A stretch of 64,000 nucleotides of DNA from Diphasiastrum complanatum (GCA_029204225.1 CM055095.1:23727641-23791640), one strand, 5' to 3'. Shown: positions 22,734 to 35,731, counted from the stretch's first letter. Notes: generated by a model from the letters alone, not told the origin. Made by a program: numbers and translations.

Positions 22734-25376
22734 ATGGCTATGCTGCTCAGCTTACTAGCACCAGCAGGAGCAGCAGCGATGGCGTCCCAGCCCACTGCTC
22801 TCCTCCTTTCCTCCCGACCTCCTCGCCTCTCCCTCGATCACCGCCTCCATTTCCCATCAGCTGGCGCACCAGCCATCGCCACCTCCTTCGAGGCTTCCCG
22901 CATTGCCCTTTCCGATCCCACACCAACACTCACACCGTCACTCCTCCGCTATGAAGAGCATCAGCAGCAGCAGCAGAGAGGTGGAGCAGCGAAAGAAGGC
23001 GAGCAGCAACTGGTGCAGGAAATAGGCAGATGCATTGAGGAGGGAGCCGAGGGAGCCAGGATTGAGCGGCCTGTTCGAGATGGCGGACGCAGTGGCCCTG
23101 ATGAATGGGTTGCATCTTCGGGATCAGGAGGTGGGGGTAGGGTTTCCAGCGGAAGGGTTTCAAATCAGAGATTTAGGCACGGCCGCCTTGGTAAGCATCA
23201 TCTGCACCCTAAGGATCCCAATCAGGGAAGACTGTCCATCCTTGCAGAGGGTATTGTGTCCTCCATTTTGCAGAAACAGTCTGCAGATAGTGTCGGGGCT
23301 TTGCTAGATCCCGTCGCAGAGGAGGTTTCATCGAGAGAGCTGATATCCATCTTGAAGGCGCTGGGCAAGGAGGGCAGATGGCAGCTGGCCGTGGAGGTTT
23401 TCGAGTGGATGAAGCAGCAAAGCGACAGGAAACCGGACTGTGCCGCCATTGCCGTCGTTTTGAAGATTTTAGGGCAGCAGGCACAGCTTTCGGTGGCGCT
23501 GGAGCTCTTTAATCATCTCAAGATGGATGGTTACTCCTTGGACGTTTATGCATACACAGCATTGCTCAGCTCTCTCTCCCGGGGAGGCATGTGTGCTGAA
23601 ACCCTTGCCCTATTTAAGGCTATGAAGGATGAGGGGTGCAGCCCTAATTCTGTCACCTATAATGTCATCCTGGACATGTATGGGAAGAAAGGTGGTTGCT
23701 GGGATCGGGTTCTTTCCCTCTTTTCCGAAATGAAGAAGCAGGGCATTCGGCCGGACGAATACACATACAACACCATGATTAGTGCATGTGCAAGGGATGG
23801 CCTTCATGAGGCAGCAACCAATTTGTTCAGGGAGATGAAGGTCTCCGATTGCACGCCCGATCGAGTGACATATAATGCACTTCTTGATGTATATGGCAGG
23901 GCAAAATTGCACAAAGAAGCGTTGGATTTATTGCAAGAGATGGAAAGCTCTGGGTTGCCTCCCAATACGGTTACCTATAATGAGCTCATTGCAGGATATG
24001 CGAGGGCGGGTTTGGTTGAAGAGGCTGTTGCTTTGAAGCAGACCATGGAGAGTAGGGGAGTTCAACCTGATGTGTTTACCTATACAAGCCTGCTTTTTGC
24101 TTTCAGTCAAGACGGTCGAGATGCTGAGGCCATGACTCTCTATAAGGAAATGCAGGAGGTTGGCTGTACACCCAATCTTGTTACATTCAATACCCTGATT
24201 GACATGCAGGGGAAGAAGGGAAAATTAAAAGAGATGATGGAGATGTTTGATGATTTAAAATCAAGTGGCTGCACTCCTGACATTGTGACATGGAACACGT
24301 TGCTGGGTGCCTTTGGCAGGAATAGCATGCACGTGGAACTCTCCACCGTTTTCAAGGAGATGAAAAAGGCAGGGTGTGAACCAGAGAAGGATACATTCAA
24401 CATCTTGATTGATGCATATGGGAGGTGTGGGACATCTGATCATGCCTTGCAAATGTACAAGGGTATGCTGAAAGCAGGATACCAGGCTGACATAGCTACT
24501 TACAATTCTCTGTTGGCAGCATTTGCAAGGGAGGGAAACTGGGAATTGGCCGAACGATTTGTGCAACTGATGGAGAAGAATGGCTTGGCTCCAAACGAGA
24601 ATAGCTATGCCTCCTTGTTACATGCATATGCGAATGGAGGCCAGCCTCAGCGCATGCGCAAGCTGGTAAATGACTTCAGAACTGGTGTAATTCCTTTGAC
24701 AGAAATTCTTCGAAAGACTCTTGTGCTTATATATAGCAAACTCAACCTTCCTGGCAAGGCTGAGCAAGCATTTCAGGAACTGCAGCAGAGTGGAATTTTG
24801 CCCGATATTAACATCTTTAATGCCATGATTGCTTTGTATGGGAAGAAGGGTCAATTCGCAAAAGCTGTGGAAATGTTGGAGAACATGCGCAAGGCTAGGC
24901 TCAAGCCTGATCATATTACGTATAATGCAATGATGAGTATGTATGGAAGAGAGGGGCTTTACAGAAAAGCAGAGGAAGTGTTGATAGAGATGAAGGAGGC
25001 AGGGGAGAAGCCAGACCTTGTCTCTTTCAATACTTTAATTTTTGCTTACAGCAAGCATGGCCGTATGGATGAAGCAGCACGAATATTCTCTGAGATGCTA
25101 GAAGCTGGTGTCCAACCAGATACATTTTCTTATAATACCCTTGTTGCCAGTTATGCAAATTTGGGTATGTTTACAGAGGCAAAAAATGTGATAGATTACA
25201 TGAAGAAAAATGGATGCAAGCCTAATAAAGTTACTTATAAATCTCTTGTTGATGCTTATTGTACAGTGGGGAAATTTACAGAAGCTTTTCACTTTCTTAA
25301 TCGAATGAAGGAAGTTGACCCCAAATTTGACGTCAATTCTTATCAACGAATTCTGACAACCATACCCAATCACTGA
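22734..25376 (+). CDS. P-class pentatricopeptide repeat protein, organellar
   Basis: Single-exon ORF of 880 aa. The first ~60 residues are rich in Ala/Ser/Leu/Pro with almost no acidic residues, fitting a plastid (or mitochondrial) transit peptide. Residues ~75-190 are Gln/Gly-rich and poorly ordered. From ~230 to 870 about 18 consecutive 35-residue repeats of the P type run without gaps, each with the VTYNxLI...YGR..EAxxLFxEMKxxGCxP pattern. There are no E, DYW or SMR domains, so RNA editing is not expected. P-class proteins bind organelle RNA and stabilise or process it. The repeat order and the GVIPLTEILRKTLVLIYSK break in the twelfth repeat resemble Arabidopsis At5g02860, recalled from memory. 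The first ATG was chosen because no in-frame upstream ATG is evident. Confidence 0.95.
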   Translation: MAMLLSLLAPAGAAAMASQPTALLLSSRPPRLSLDHRLHFPSAGAPAIATSFEASRIALSDPTPTLTPSLLRYEEHQQQQQRGGAAKEGEQQLVQEIGRCIEEGAEGARIERPVRDGGRSGPDEWVASSGSGGGGRVSSGRVSNQRFRHGRLGKHHLHPKDPNQGRLSILAEGIVSSILQKQSADSVGALLDPVAEEVSSRELISILKALGKEGRWQLAVEVFEWMKQQSDRKPDCAAIAVVLKILGQQAQLSVALELFNHLKMDGYSLDVYAYTALLSSLSRGGMCAETLALFKAMKDEGCSPNSVTYNVILDMYGKKGGCWDRVLSLFSEMKKQGIRPDEYTYNTMISACARDGLHEAATNLFREMKVSDCTPDRVTYNALLDVYGRAKLHKEALDLLQEMESSGLPPNTVTYNELIAGYARAGLVEEAVALKQTMESRGVQPDVFTYTSLLFAFSQDGRDAEAMTLYKEMQEVGCTPNLVTFNTLIDMQGKKGKLKEMMEMFDDLKSSGCTPDIVTWNTLLGAFGRNSMHVELSTVFKEMKKAGCEPEKDTFNILIDAYGRCGTSDHALQMYKGMLKAGYQADIATYNSLLAAFAREGNWELAERFVQLMEKNGLAPNENSYASLLHAYANGGQPQRMRKLVNDFRTGVIPLTEILRKTLVLIYSKLNLPGKAEQAFQELQQSGILPDINIFNAMIALYGKKGQFAKAVEMLENMRKARLKPDHITYNAMMSMYGREGLYRKAEEVLIEMKEAGEKPDLVSFNTLIFAYSKHGRMDEAARIFSEMLEAGVQPDTFSYNTLVASYANLGMFTEAKNVIDYMKKNGCKPNKVTYKSLVDAYCTVGKFTEAFHFLNRMKEVDPKFDVNSYQRILTTIPNH

Positions 25377-26156
25377 CCAAAAGTGTCATAGAGCTAAATC
25401 TCACGTGTTTTGATGGTTGGGTTGCCTACTGTAAGAATGGACAACACCCCCATGTCCTTTTTACTGGAAATGGTTCAATTCAGTGAATTGACTTTGTTCC
25501 CAAGAGGATGTAGATATTAGAGTAACGGTTTCTGTAAATTATGTATTCTATAAATGTGTGTCTTCAAAAGCCGAATGTAAGAGATGATTGAAGGATATCA
25601 TTACTTCTCATTTCAACGTTGGTAACTGCTCTTGTTTAGTGTCTGCTCTTCAATCACAAGCGTGCCATGGTTTCTGCAACCTGTGCAATGTGAACAAGCA
25701 GACGTTGCAATTCTACTTGTTCTAGCTCGATAAGCATAAAAAAAAGATGGAAGCTGCAAAGTGTGTTTGGTACCTTCAGCTATTGCAGCCAAGCAATATG
25801 ATGTTCTATCCCTTGTTTACATTGAACTTAGTTGCTATTGCTTGCAAGAATATATATATCAAATTTCTAGAATGATTTGTTGCATTACAAAGTCTCTTGT
25901 TTTTAGACATTAGGTCCTTGATAAATGGCATTTCCCTTGAAGACTTATGGCAGTTTATTTTTATGAGTGGGATTGGACATGGGAGTCATTCTGACTTGTA
26001 AGAGTTTTTACATGGAGTTTGTAGGGGTGTCCAAAAGGTTTGTGTGCTAGTGGACCTTCTGACTCGGAGAGAATTCATGAGTTTTGAGTCACTCAAGAAG
26101 AAGGTATAGAGACTAGCATTAATTACCCGTACAAGATTAGCATCATCAGAATTAAA
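25377..26156 (+). other. 3' region of the PPR gene
   Basis: AT-rich sequence without a gene. A 3' UTR of a few hundred bases is expected here, but no clear polyadenylation signal could be singled out. Confidence 0.4.
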
Positions 26157-26308
26157 CAGCAATCTATGATTAATATCAAGTGGTTTAGTTTAGATTTCTT
26201 TGATTAGACTACGATTCCAAGTTTAGACAGTGCAGCAATTTATGATTAATATCAAGTGGTTTAGTTTAGATTTCTTTGATTAGACTACGATTCCAAGTTT
26301 AGACAAAG
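26157..26308. repeat. 76-bp tandem duplication
   Basis: Two near-identical 76-bp units (26157-26232 and 26233-26308) starting CAGCAATYTATGATTAATA, with one or two differences. Recent slippage or unequal exchange. Confidence 0.93.
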
Positions 26309-27425
26309 ATTGTACAGTTATGGTATTATAGTATTGCGATATGATATTTGTGTTAATTAGAAGGCTTGTGGACATCCTTTTTACTTTGTATGGCTACTGA
26401 CCTGGACATATCCATTCAGTAACTTGTTTCTTGCTCAAACTGTATGGGCAATGTGGCTTATCTGTACAGAATAAATTCATGTCTTTCTGTATATTCTAGA
26501 ATCTATATGATGTTCAATTCAAGCGATAATCCACTCCATTATGATTTGTGCATTACAGCTGTCAGAAAAAATGGTCTAACCAAAACAAATAAAAGCAATC
26601 ACATTGTATTGAAGATTGACTATCATTGTTGTTACTTGTATATGTCATCCATTTAGGATTCTAGGATGGTTACTTTCTATAAGGAATTCTGTGACCATAT
26701 GGGTAAATATATATTTGAATCTTGGAACCCTTTTCATGAAATATTCTCACCTTTTATATTCTATCATGAATTTGTTGTGTGCAGAAAGGAAAAAAATTCA
26801 TTTGCCACTTCAACTGTAAACTTCAAGCATATGGATGGTCCATATTGATTATTGTGGTAGCTTTGGGTCTTTTTTCTAGATGCTAAGATAAAACTGAACT
26901 TGAGTGTACTTGAACATGCCAGGAAGCGACACATGGTTACACGTCTCAAACATGGACAGAAAGGAGAGCTTCATTCATTCACTTTGGGTAGCTGTCCTTG
27001 ATATAGGGAGGAAAGAGAAAATAGCTTTACCTTCACCATAGTCACTTCTGCCATTAGATGTCTTTGCACTGATAGTTTTTCCTTTAGTCACTGTCCTTTC
27101 TTAGAGATAAATGTATATGCATTGCTTCTATAGTTAGTATTAATACTTTGCAAGGAATATATGGGTTATGGAAAGATCTATCTGTGTTGTTGGCGAACTG
27201 TTGTGTCTAGAAAAGATGCGAAAGTGACTAATATTGCTGTCAGATGAGAAGTAAAGAACAAAAATAGCTTATTAGCATTTGGACAGGTTGATTCTGTTTG
27301 CTCCCTCGATGGCTAATGTTCTCTTACTCATACTTACTCTCAGATATTTACTTATAAGGTGCTGACCTTATATGGACATACTATCGCCAACTCTCTCTTG
27401 GTATGGGAGAAAACCAAATTCTCTC

Positions 27426-27456
<31 letters not shown>

Positions 27457-28785
27457 CATGCATGGACTATATTCGATGCTTATTTTATCATACATCCCCT
27501 TTGTTATTAACGCACTTTTGCATTACTTGGAGTATCGGTGTTATCAACAGGCCAACCACGTAAGCACGGCGCTTTGTACTTTCTCTCTTCTTAATACTTA
27601 GTTAACGACTTTCACAAGAAGAGGCTGAGAGAGCCTTTTCGCTTTTTGCGAAAACTTGTTGCACAAGTTGCCTATAGAGGGATAAGACTTAGCTTTACTA
27701 TCCAAAGGGTGGAGGGAAACCTCCTCTTCCACTTCATTTGAATCGTAAACTATCATAAATGGGATCATAAATGGGCTGATGGTGCATCACACCTCTTCCC
27801 TTCACTTCTTACTACTTTGCTTCACCTCTCTCTCTCCCATACTCTCTTGCTTCATCCTCATAGCTCGCTCTACAGTGGGCGGCCAGTTACATTCAGCATA
27901 TCACGCTATAGCCCATCACTGGCTTGATATATTGGCTTGCCTTCTTTGGATACATCAGTCTTGATGATAAACAGGTATGGACGCCTTCATAACAATGTAT
28001 TAACATATTATTTCACAAAGATTAATGCTCATTAGCTGTAGATCGCAGCTATTTTATGTATTGTATGTCCTTTGACCATACCATGTATGCTTCAATTAGA
28101 CAACAGTGAGTGTACGGATTTGGGCACCCACCTTCCATAGCAGTAGACTTTGGATTTCAGCCCTTCTGCACATTTTTTCTGAGGTATTTTCATCACATAA
28201 ATGAACTGTTGAATGATATGTAGCAAATCGCACTTCCATTAAGGAGGTATTGGTAATTTTTAGTATAGTTTGTTGTTGCCATTTGATGTCATCTACATGA
28301 ACTATCGTTATGGGCTTCAAAAAGAGATCAGTAAACAGCTTCTCGAACGTATAGAATATACGGAATAAGAGGTGGTTGGTTTTTGTTGAATGCCAAAATA
28401 ACAAGATAACTTCTATTTGACGACGCATTTTCGGAATGACGTAATTATTATAGACGGGTGTTACTACTAAGTGAGAGATGGCTAGTACTCAGGACATAGC
28501 TTCACCTTTGATACAGGTATTGCACGTATCACACTCTCTCGTCTTTGGGTTTCATTCCATTGCTTGTATTTTCAAGCTTGTAATATTCATTATACAAACT
28601 ACGAGGATAGCATTTCATTTCATTTCTTTTGTAGAAGAAAAGAGCTTTAGGAGAACTTTTTGAAACATACGAAATGTCTTAGTCTTCCAATATGCGTTAT
28701 TTGTATCCACAACCATTAAAGAAAAGATAAATTAGGCTTCGGTCCTCTTAAAAACCATGATAACATTGTAAATACTAAGCACTAC
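26309..28785. other. Gene-free stretch with a short (CT)n run
   Basis: No supported gene. A (CT)n run with one interruption is at 27420-27457. Small open frames here have no recognised domain. Confidence 0.5.
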
Positions 28786-29430
28786 CATCACAACGTTTAC
28801 GAGTTGGTTGTTGATTCGGGGTAGGTGGTATGGCATGGTATTGCCTTAACTACTTACCATAGTTCATAGACGTTCATGCCTATACATGAGGTCTAAAAGG
28901 CTAATAAGACATGGATCTGCCCTAATACTTTAAGCTATGAAAGAATCACAACCTCTCTACTTTTAAAGAATTTGTCCTTTGATTGATTATGCTAGCATTG
29001 TAGCCATTATGTGTATGAGTAGGTGATTGATTCTAGGTAGTTGGTATGACATGGATTTGCCCTAACTACTTACCATACTTCATAGACGTTCATGCTTAAA
29101 CATTAAGTCAGAATGGCACGGATCTAGCCTTATACTTTTGACTATGAAAGAATTACACTCTCTCTGCTAATAATGATTACAGTACTATTCTTGTACTTTA
29201 CTTTAATGTATGTTTCTAATACAGTTTCTTGGCCTTATATCAATCAGTATGGCGTGTGCTCTAATGTGGTTGCGTTAGGGCTAAACGTATTGCTACCTTA
29301 ATATTGTTGGTAGGGAAGATTGGGGTGAATTGATATGCTTTGCTATTAAAACTGTCATGTAGTGAATCTTATTTCGGACATGGATAACAACTGATGCTCA
29401 GTTACGACACCTGTCTTTCTCACATACTAA
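28786..29430 (+). repeat. ~0.65-kb direct repeat, copy 1
   Basis: Matches 33150-33816 along its length by eye (roughly 85-90%), starting CATCACAACRTTTACGAGTTGG and ending in ACAACACCTG/ACGACACCTG...TCTCACATA. Each copy contains an internal ~220-bp imperfect tandem duplication (AGGTAGTTGGTATGACATGG block twice). It may be an LTR or Penelope-type pseudo-LTR of the sequence between them. Confidence 0.8.
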
Positions 29431-29607
29431 TTCGCGTGGTTTTGTGATATGGGATGGTGGCAAGTAACAGTTGGGCGTCTTAAAACTTGCTTCACTTTAC
29501 TGTACTTTGTATTGTGAGATTGTATCTAGTTTTTTTATAACTTGTTATGCTTTAAAACAAAGGGTTCAAAAAGTCTGGTCTTGCATTGTCAAGGGGGACT
29601 TTGTAAA

Positions 29608-29707
<100 letters not shown>

Positions 29708-29792
29708 AAATGCACACCCGACTACCTTTTGGCCAGGGTAGTACATTATCTTTAATTTATTTTAGTTCTATGGCTGACTTAGGTTTATTGTA

Positions 29793-30149
29793 ATGTTTCA
29801 GTCCTCAGATTGGTTTCTTGATGCTATAATTTTTTGTTATGGAGAACCCCTTCCTTCTCCTAACCTCTTCATTCAGACTATCATATGTTGTATGAGAAAA
29901 GTTGTTGACTTGCACCAATTCATTACTACCATTGATAAAGCTACTTGTGATGTGGCTGGCATTGATGATAAGATTTTTTGTCTTGTTGCTTTAAGGAGTA
30001 CTCTCGATTGGGTCAATGTCTACATGGAGTTCGTAAAAAAGAGAGATCCTTTGATTTGCATTGAAAATATTTTATATATGATTGATGCTACTATTGAATT
30101 ATCTCTTTACTCTCAAATCTTGGCGATGTTGAAAACATATGGTAAATAA
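29793..30149 (+). CDS. Unrecognised 118-codon open frame upstream of Penelope-like RT
   Basis: Open from 29793 to a TAA at 30149, with protein-like composition (FIQTIICCMRKVVDLHQFI, STLDWVNVYMEFVKKRD). It lies between the first 0.65-kb repeat and the Penelope-like RT on the same strand, so it may be the N-terminal part of that element. No domain is recognised. Confidence 0.35.
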   Translation: MFQSSDWFLDAIIFCYGEPLPSPNLFIQTIICCMRKVVDLHQFITTIDKATCDVAGIDDKIFCLVALRSTLDWVNVYMEFVKKRDPLICIENILYMIDATIELSLYSQILAMLKTYGK

Positions 30150-30479
30150 AAAGACTCCTTAAGAAACTCAGCTTCTCTAATTTACAAGACAAGTATTTCT
30201 AGAATTCCAATAAGAGGACAAGTTCTTTCAATCTAAACAATCCTAGCTTAGTTATGTCAATAAGTGACAACCAAAAAAAGAAGTATATATCTAACAAGGG
30301 CAAATTTGGACAAGGTAGTACTAGACGCGCGAATTTACCAATAAAAAAACCTAACTTTTACAGAGAATAACTCTTGTGCAGGAGAATGAGATAGAAGAAA
30401 AAATGATACCGGTGGTCAATGCAACTAAATGAATTCAGTTGATTACAAAAGCAAATAAAACGAGGACTAAAGGCAACTT

Positions 30480-31110
30480 CGTACCAGAGTATCCTAAATG
30501 TGGATACTAATCTGTTTTGGCAGTGCGAATCGTCTACTAAATTTTATCTCAATATACCTGATAAGATCACTTCTATGTGGTCAATTGATATTGCTAAATG
30601 CTATGAAAATATCCCAGCGTCCCGCTTAATGGTCTAGATGGGCTGAAAATGATTATGTGTAAGTTTATATATGACGTGTTTAAGCATCCTAGTATTTAAG
30701 ATTATATTGCATACAAATGGAATCCGTAGATAGATAATTTTGTATGGCCATGGGAGTCAAAAAAAGACTGATAGACAGACTAATATTGATAGAGAACAAG
30801 TATGTCTATGGAATGACTTTTTGATAGATATTTGTATAATAAGACTGGGTGATAGAACTTGGAGACAAGTGTGTGGTATCCCTATGGGCCTTTTTTTCTC
30901 CCCCTCTTGGTGTAACTCGTATCTAACCTATTATGAGATGCAATTCATAAAAAGAGTAGCCGAATTTAGGAAATTGGATATTATGCGATCCTTCAAGTGT
31001 ACTTTTCATTATATAGATGCCATCTGCTTTGAACCCTTCTGGCATGATGGCATCAAACTGCTTTGGAGATACCACCACATGAACGATCCCTATGGTATAT
31101 GGTGCCTAAT
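30480..31110 (+). pseudogene. Penelope-like reverse transcriptase fragment
   Basis: Two frames, interrupted by stops around 30640-30700, carry RT motifs of the Penelope type: MWSIDIAKCYENIP (motif A), then QVCGIPMGLFFSPSWCNSYL with YYEMQFIKRV (motif B and following helix), then TFHYIDAICF (motif C, Asp-Ala instead of Asp-Asp). The YYExxFI spacing is typical of Penelope-like elements and unlike copia, gypsy or LINE RT. No endonuclease domain was seen. Loss of the second catalytic Asp and of frame marks it inactive. Confidence 0.65.
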
Positions 31111-31126
31111 CTGCTTGAACTGCTTG

Positions 31127-32315
31127 TTAATCTGTCTGAAACATCGAATCAAAAGTATTAATGGTATCATGGAACTGTTCAAATCCTCTTCTGGGGGATT
31201 GGAAGTCAAAGGGCACTAGGCTCTTGGGCATCTCAAAAATTTCATCTGTCCCTAAGGGGTCGGAATCATCGAACATGTCCATAAACGCTTGAGTTCCCGG
31301 TGAACTTGCTCGAGTGTGTGGGGGTGAGGTGGCTTGGGCAGCTGTGATTGGAATGGCATCTACAATGGTCACAGACTAACCTTCTGAGGAAGCAGAGGCT
31401 AAGGAAGCATCATAGGATGGGGGAACAGGTAGTGCGGTGCGAGTAGTAGCAGGGGGTGGTAGCGTAGCTGAAGTTGGTTGCCGAGTTCGACGACGAGACG
31501 CGGGAGGCAAGTCAAGAATAACGACTTTGCTACGTACTTGTTGGCGGCTCTGTGAACTTGAGGCCTGTCGGGAGGATTCGGCTAGTGCTACTTCTTCGTA
31601 GATCGATAGCATTGAGTCAGCATGAACCCCATGGATCTTATTATTCAGATAAGAAACTACGATGGAAGATAGAAGAAGGCCAACAGTGAACTTTTGTTTG
31701 ATATTACCCTTGATAGCCCTCTTAAGTTCCCCAAAGACCATTTTAGACCAATTATAGTGGTTCCAATGGTGTCTTATCAAACTTGTAGTTGGATTTTATT
31801 ATGTGGTGCAAGATTTGAGAGAAAATTTGTTTCTTCTTGAGGTCGCCAACCATCAGGAAGTTATTCAGAAGTTGCGCAGCCGCATGGATGGTAGGATCTC
31901 GGATGGACTCTAGCAAATAACCATCATTCGTCCGATAAAGTTCTATGGTCAAATCAATGAATGACTTGATCACATTCTTGGCATGCTTGTGGTTTGGTGA
32001 GGATTGGGTACCTGAGGATATGTCAATGGTAGCAAAGGCGGCTTCACTAACACACGCCTTGTGGGTAGCTTTCTGGTAGGTGATATAGAATTTGGACTTC
32101 TTCTCAATCCAGGTACTAAAAGCCATATTTATAAACTGCATATTGATTTTTCTGAAAAAGGCATGCTCGTGGATACCCATTGCCGTGAGCAGAGGCTCAA
32201 CAAGGGTCATCCACTCAACCACCCTGCTTGTGCTAGAAATCATCATAAGTCCGTTGTAGTTGGAACATCATGATGAATGACATAACGAGGAGATTGGCTG
32301 GTATCATAAGAAGAC
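31127..32315 (-). pseudogene. Unknown protein with helical N-terminal domain and Ser/Pro-rich tail, frameshifted
   Basis: ATG at 32315 (MSSYDTSQSPRYV) starts a minus-strand gene that shifts frame near 32250 and near 31760 and meets a TAG at ~31376. In order: a short start, a ~165-residue helical region (TAMGIHEHAFFRKINMQFIN), a basic helix (VFGELKRAIKGNIKQKF), then a Ser/Arg/Pro-rich tail (SSRQASSSQSRQQVRSK). Layout is similar to the unknown genes at 13.4-15.4 kb and 54.9-55.7 kb, although no sequence identity was seen. Possibly a retrotransposon-associated accessory or gag-like protein. Function unknown. Confidence 0.5.
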
Positions 32316-33149
32316 ATGATGGCAGATTGTAAAAACTGAAAGCAGAAAAGACTTAGGAGCGTATCAAAAAGTTGTGTGGAAGTTTTAGGAATGTTAGGTC
32401 GCGGGAAAAATTTGCAAGAACTTCGCTAGCAGAAGTGAAAAATGAAATCGAATTCAGCCCTTTTATATGTGAATTTGGAGGGTCCATTAGGCAAAGTACT
32501 AGTTTGGCTGATCAGTTCTGGACAAAAATTTGCAGGCATCTTCAGTATTGTGAAAATAGCTTTCAGAATTCTTGGCAAAGGTTTCTGACAACTGGCGTAG
32601 AACAACACAAGAAATCTCCCCCCCCTTTGGGCGCCCTTCCCTAGATTGCAAAAGGCTCCCTCCAAAGCAGTAGAGAGTGTCCTCACAAGCCAATGAGAAG
32701 AGAGGAGGCAAAGGAAAGACCAAGAGCCTCACAAGTTAGTGGAATGTCAAGAGACACCTTCCATAACTTATGTTTATTGAATAACTACTTCTTGGTTGCT
32801 TTACGGACATCAAGAGACCCTAGTAGGTGCGGCCTCCTACTAGGTCCCCATGACCCAAATGTGATGGCTAACTTTGGCCCAAGGCCAATTATATCATGGC
32901 TCAAGGTTGAGGCCCAAGGTTTAGGAAAATGACCAATACTCATGGTAAGGACCTCCTAACACCTCACAAGTTTCCATACCTCAATCCAAGACATAGACAC
33001 CTTTATGCCCTTATCCAAGGACTCAAGTACCTTAATTCAGAGGCACCTACCCTTATCCAAGGGTGACTCACCATTTAGCCCCCCAGATACTAAATGGGTA
33101 CATAGGGGTTACTGAAATACCACTAGTTACATAGGTATATAACAAGTGC

Positions 33150-33816
33150 CATCACAACATTTACGAGTTGGTTGTTGATTCTAGGTAGTTGGTATGACAT
33201 GGTGTTGTCCTAGCTACTTACCATAGTTCATAGACGTTCATGCTTATACATGAGGTCTAAAAGGTGAGCAAGGCACGAATCTACCCTGATATTTTTGCTA
33301 TGAAAGTATCACAATTGTCTCTCTACTATTAAAGAATCTATTCTTAGATTGATTATTCTAGCATTGTAGCCATTAGTAGGTGTATGAGTATGTAATTGTT
33401 TCTAGGTAGTTGGTATGAGATGGATTTGCTCTAGCTACTTACCATAGTTCATAGATGTTCATGCTTAAACATGAAGTCTAAAAGGTCATCATGGCACGAA
33501 TCTACCTTGATACTTTTGACTATGAAAGAATTATACTCTCTCTACTAATAGGGAATGATTATAGTACTACTCTTGTACTTTACTTTGATGTATGTTTCTA
33601 ATATAATTTCTTGGCCTTATACTAACCAATATGGCATGTGCTCTAATATGGTTGTGTTAGGGCTAAATGTATTGCTACCTTAATACTGTTGGTAGGGAAG
33701 ATTGGGGATGAATTGATATGCTTTGCTATGTTGAATCAAACTGTCATGCAATGAATCTTGTTTCAGACATGGATAACAACTGATGCTCGGTTACAACACC
33801 TGTTTTTCTCACATAT
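33150..33816 (+). repeat. ~0.65-kb direct repeat, copy 2
   Basis: Partner of 28786-29430 in the same orientation. The pair frames ~3.7 kb holding the Penelope-like RT relic and the pseudogene at 31127-32315. Confidence 0.8.
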
Positions 33817-35539
33817 CTTTTTCTTTGTCATTGCATTGTGCATTACAACTACTACATTTTTTTAACATTTTTGCTTGCATGATTTTTGGCAAGGTCTTTG
33901 AGATGAGTTTTTTTTGTGTAATCAAGGCAAGTTTTCCCAACATTTTTAAATTTATTTTGAGGAGGTTTTCTTGGAGCAAGGTGATATTTTTTAGCACATG
34001 CAACTTGCCACAACCTAGCGCAACAGTAGGGCAATTGAAGGGTTCTCCACCCTTGAATTGCATTATATCATTCATGAAATAAGCTTGAAGAAATTTGCAA
34101 TGTTGCCTTTTGTGCATTTCCAATTAAAGTTTTAACCCTTCACTTTTTTAATGTGTATGTTCGCCTTTGCTACTAATGTGGAAGTGCAAAAAACTTTATT
34201 CCACCATTATGGGGATGGTTGGTGACTTAAAACTTCTCATAAAACACATCCAATACTAGTGTTGCTATTTCTTCTTGGTTGTATGTGGATGCTTAACATA
34301 ATTGTTTTCAGATATGTAGGTGAAATAATTGACATACTCATGCAAGAAAAACTTTCAGACCTAAAGCTAGCATATTATGGAAAGTAGATGAAAGAATCAA
34401 ATTCATCAACTTGATAAAGAGGACGGATATGCATAATTTCAAAAAATTTCTATCAAATAAGAGATGTACTTGACTAATGGTTTCTCTCTTGTGGAGACAC
34501 CACATTAACATACTTTATTATCTTCTTTGAGACTTTTATTCCCTACAAGAGTTGACTCCCCTGCTTATTATGTTTTTAGTTCACTAGAGTTATGATCTTT
34601 AGGCTTAGGTGAAGGGAACATCAAGGAGGTGGGTTGACATTTGTTGCAGATTATGGCTAGTGTGATTGGATTGTTAACTCGGGGTTTATCATCAACATTC
34701 ACTCTTATTCCTTTTATCTATAAGCCAAAATATTCCACAATAATCCTACTTTGCATGTAATTTGGAACAACATGTAATTACAATGCATGCATGGCAGTCG
34801 AGGCCCATGTAGTCCTACAGTGATGGGCTTGGACCCCGCATACAACAGTAATCTAGTGCATGCAGCATGAACGGTGGGTGTCAGCAATAACTATCACCTA
34901 CCGTTCTCATGCAACTCACATTGGGCTAGGAGGGGCATTCTATAAGAGAGTGCATTGGCCGGGTGGATCAGACTAGCTTTGCCTTCCTATGGTTATGCTG
35001 TTTCCAACACCAAACCACCCAACTGGAGATAAATCTTCCAAAAGGACTAGAACCTCACCCAAGATTCAAATCTGAATATTTGCAACATTGAATCTAGTCT
35101 ATATTGTGAGTAGGGTTTTAGATCTAGAAGCTTCCTATTGTTGATAAGATTGGAGAAGGACAGTATGGACCTGCTATAAATAGTGTACAAGCATGAGAAG
35201 AGATACATTCTCTCTGTCTTTCTCTCATCTCATTCATGCTTATACATGAGTTCTCTTTTGGTTCATATATCCATTGGTGCACTATAGTGTTGATATCTTG
35301 CAATTTTGTGTGTAGAATGCAATTGTATGTTGATTATTGGATCCACATGTGTGAAATACAGTACCTTATTGTTATTGTACGGACAACAGCTTCATTTTAT
35401 CATATATATGTTTGATCAAGATCTTGTTGAGTTCGCATCTTCTATGTGTAGTTGATGTTAGATTTCTACATTGTCAATGGTGCTTGATGTGTTGTAGTTC
35501 ATAACCAAAGATCAAAGGGACATATTGGATCTTAGTGAT
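33817..35539. other. No gene seen
   Basis: AT-rich. Open frames of up to ~100 codons on both strands overlap each other and show no domain. Probably decayed transposon sequence. Confidence 0.5.
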
Positions 35540-35731
35540 CTAATATTTCTTCACATTTTTTACTAATGTGGATTTTCTGCTTCTATGGTTCAAAGCACTT
35601 GTAAGTCGTTGTCCTCTCATCGTATCCAACAAAGATACATTTAATGGACTTCGCATCAAGCTTGTTTCGCTCTTCCTTTGGTTTTTATAGCTTACCTCCC
35701 TAAGTGAAATATGATATCTCCTCCAATTCAA
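35540..35731 (-). pseudogene. Copia integrase C-terminal fragment
   Basis: The minus strand encodes KLDAKSIKCIFVGYDERTT.YKCFEP, the conserved integrase C-terminal block of Ty1/copia pol (KCIFVGY), flanked by stops. An isolated relic. Confidence 0.7.
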
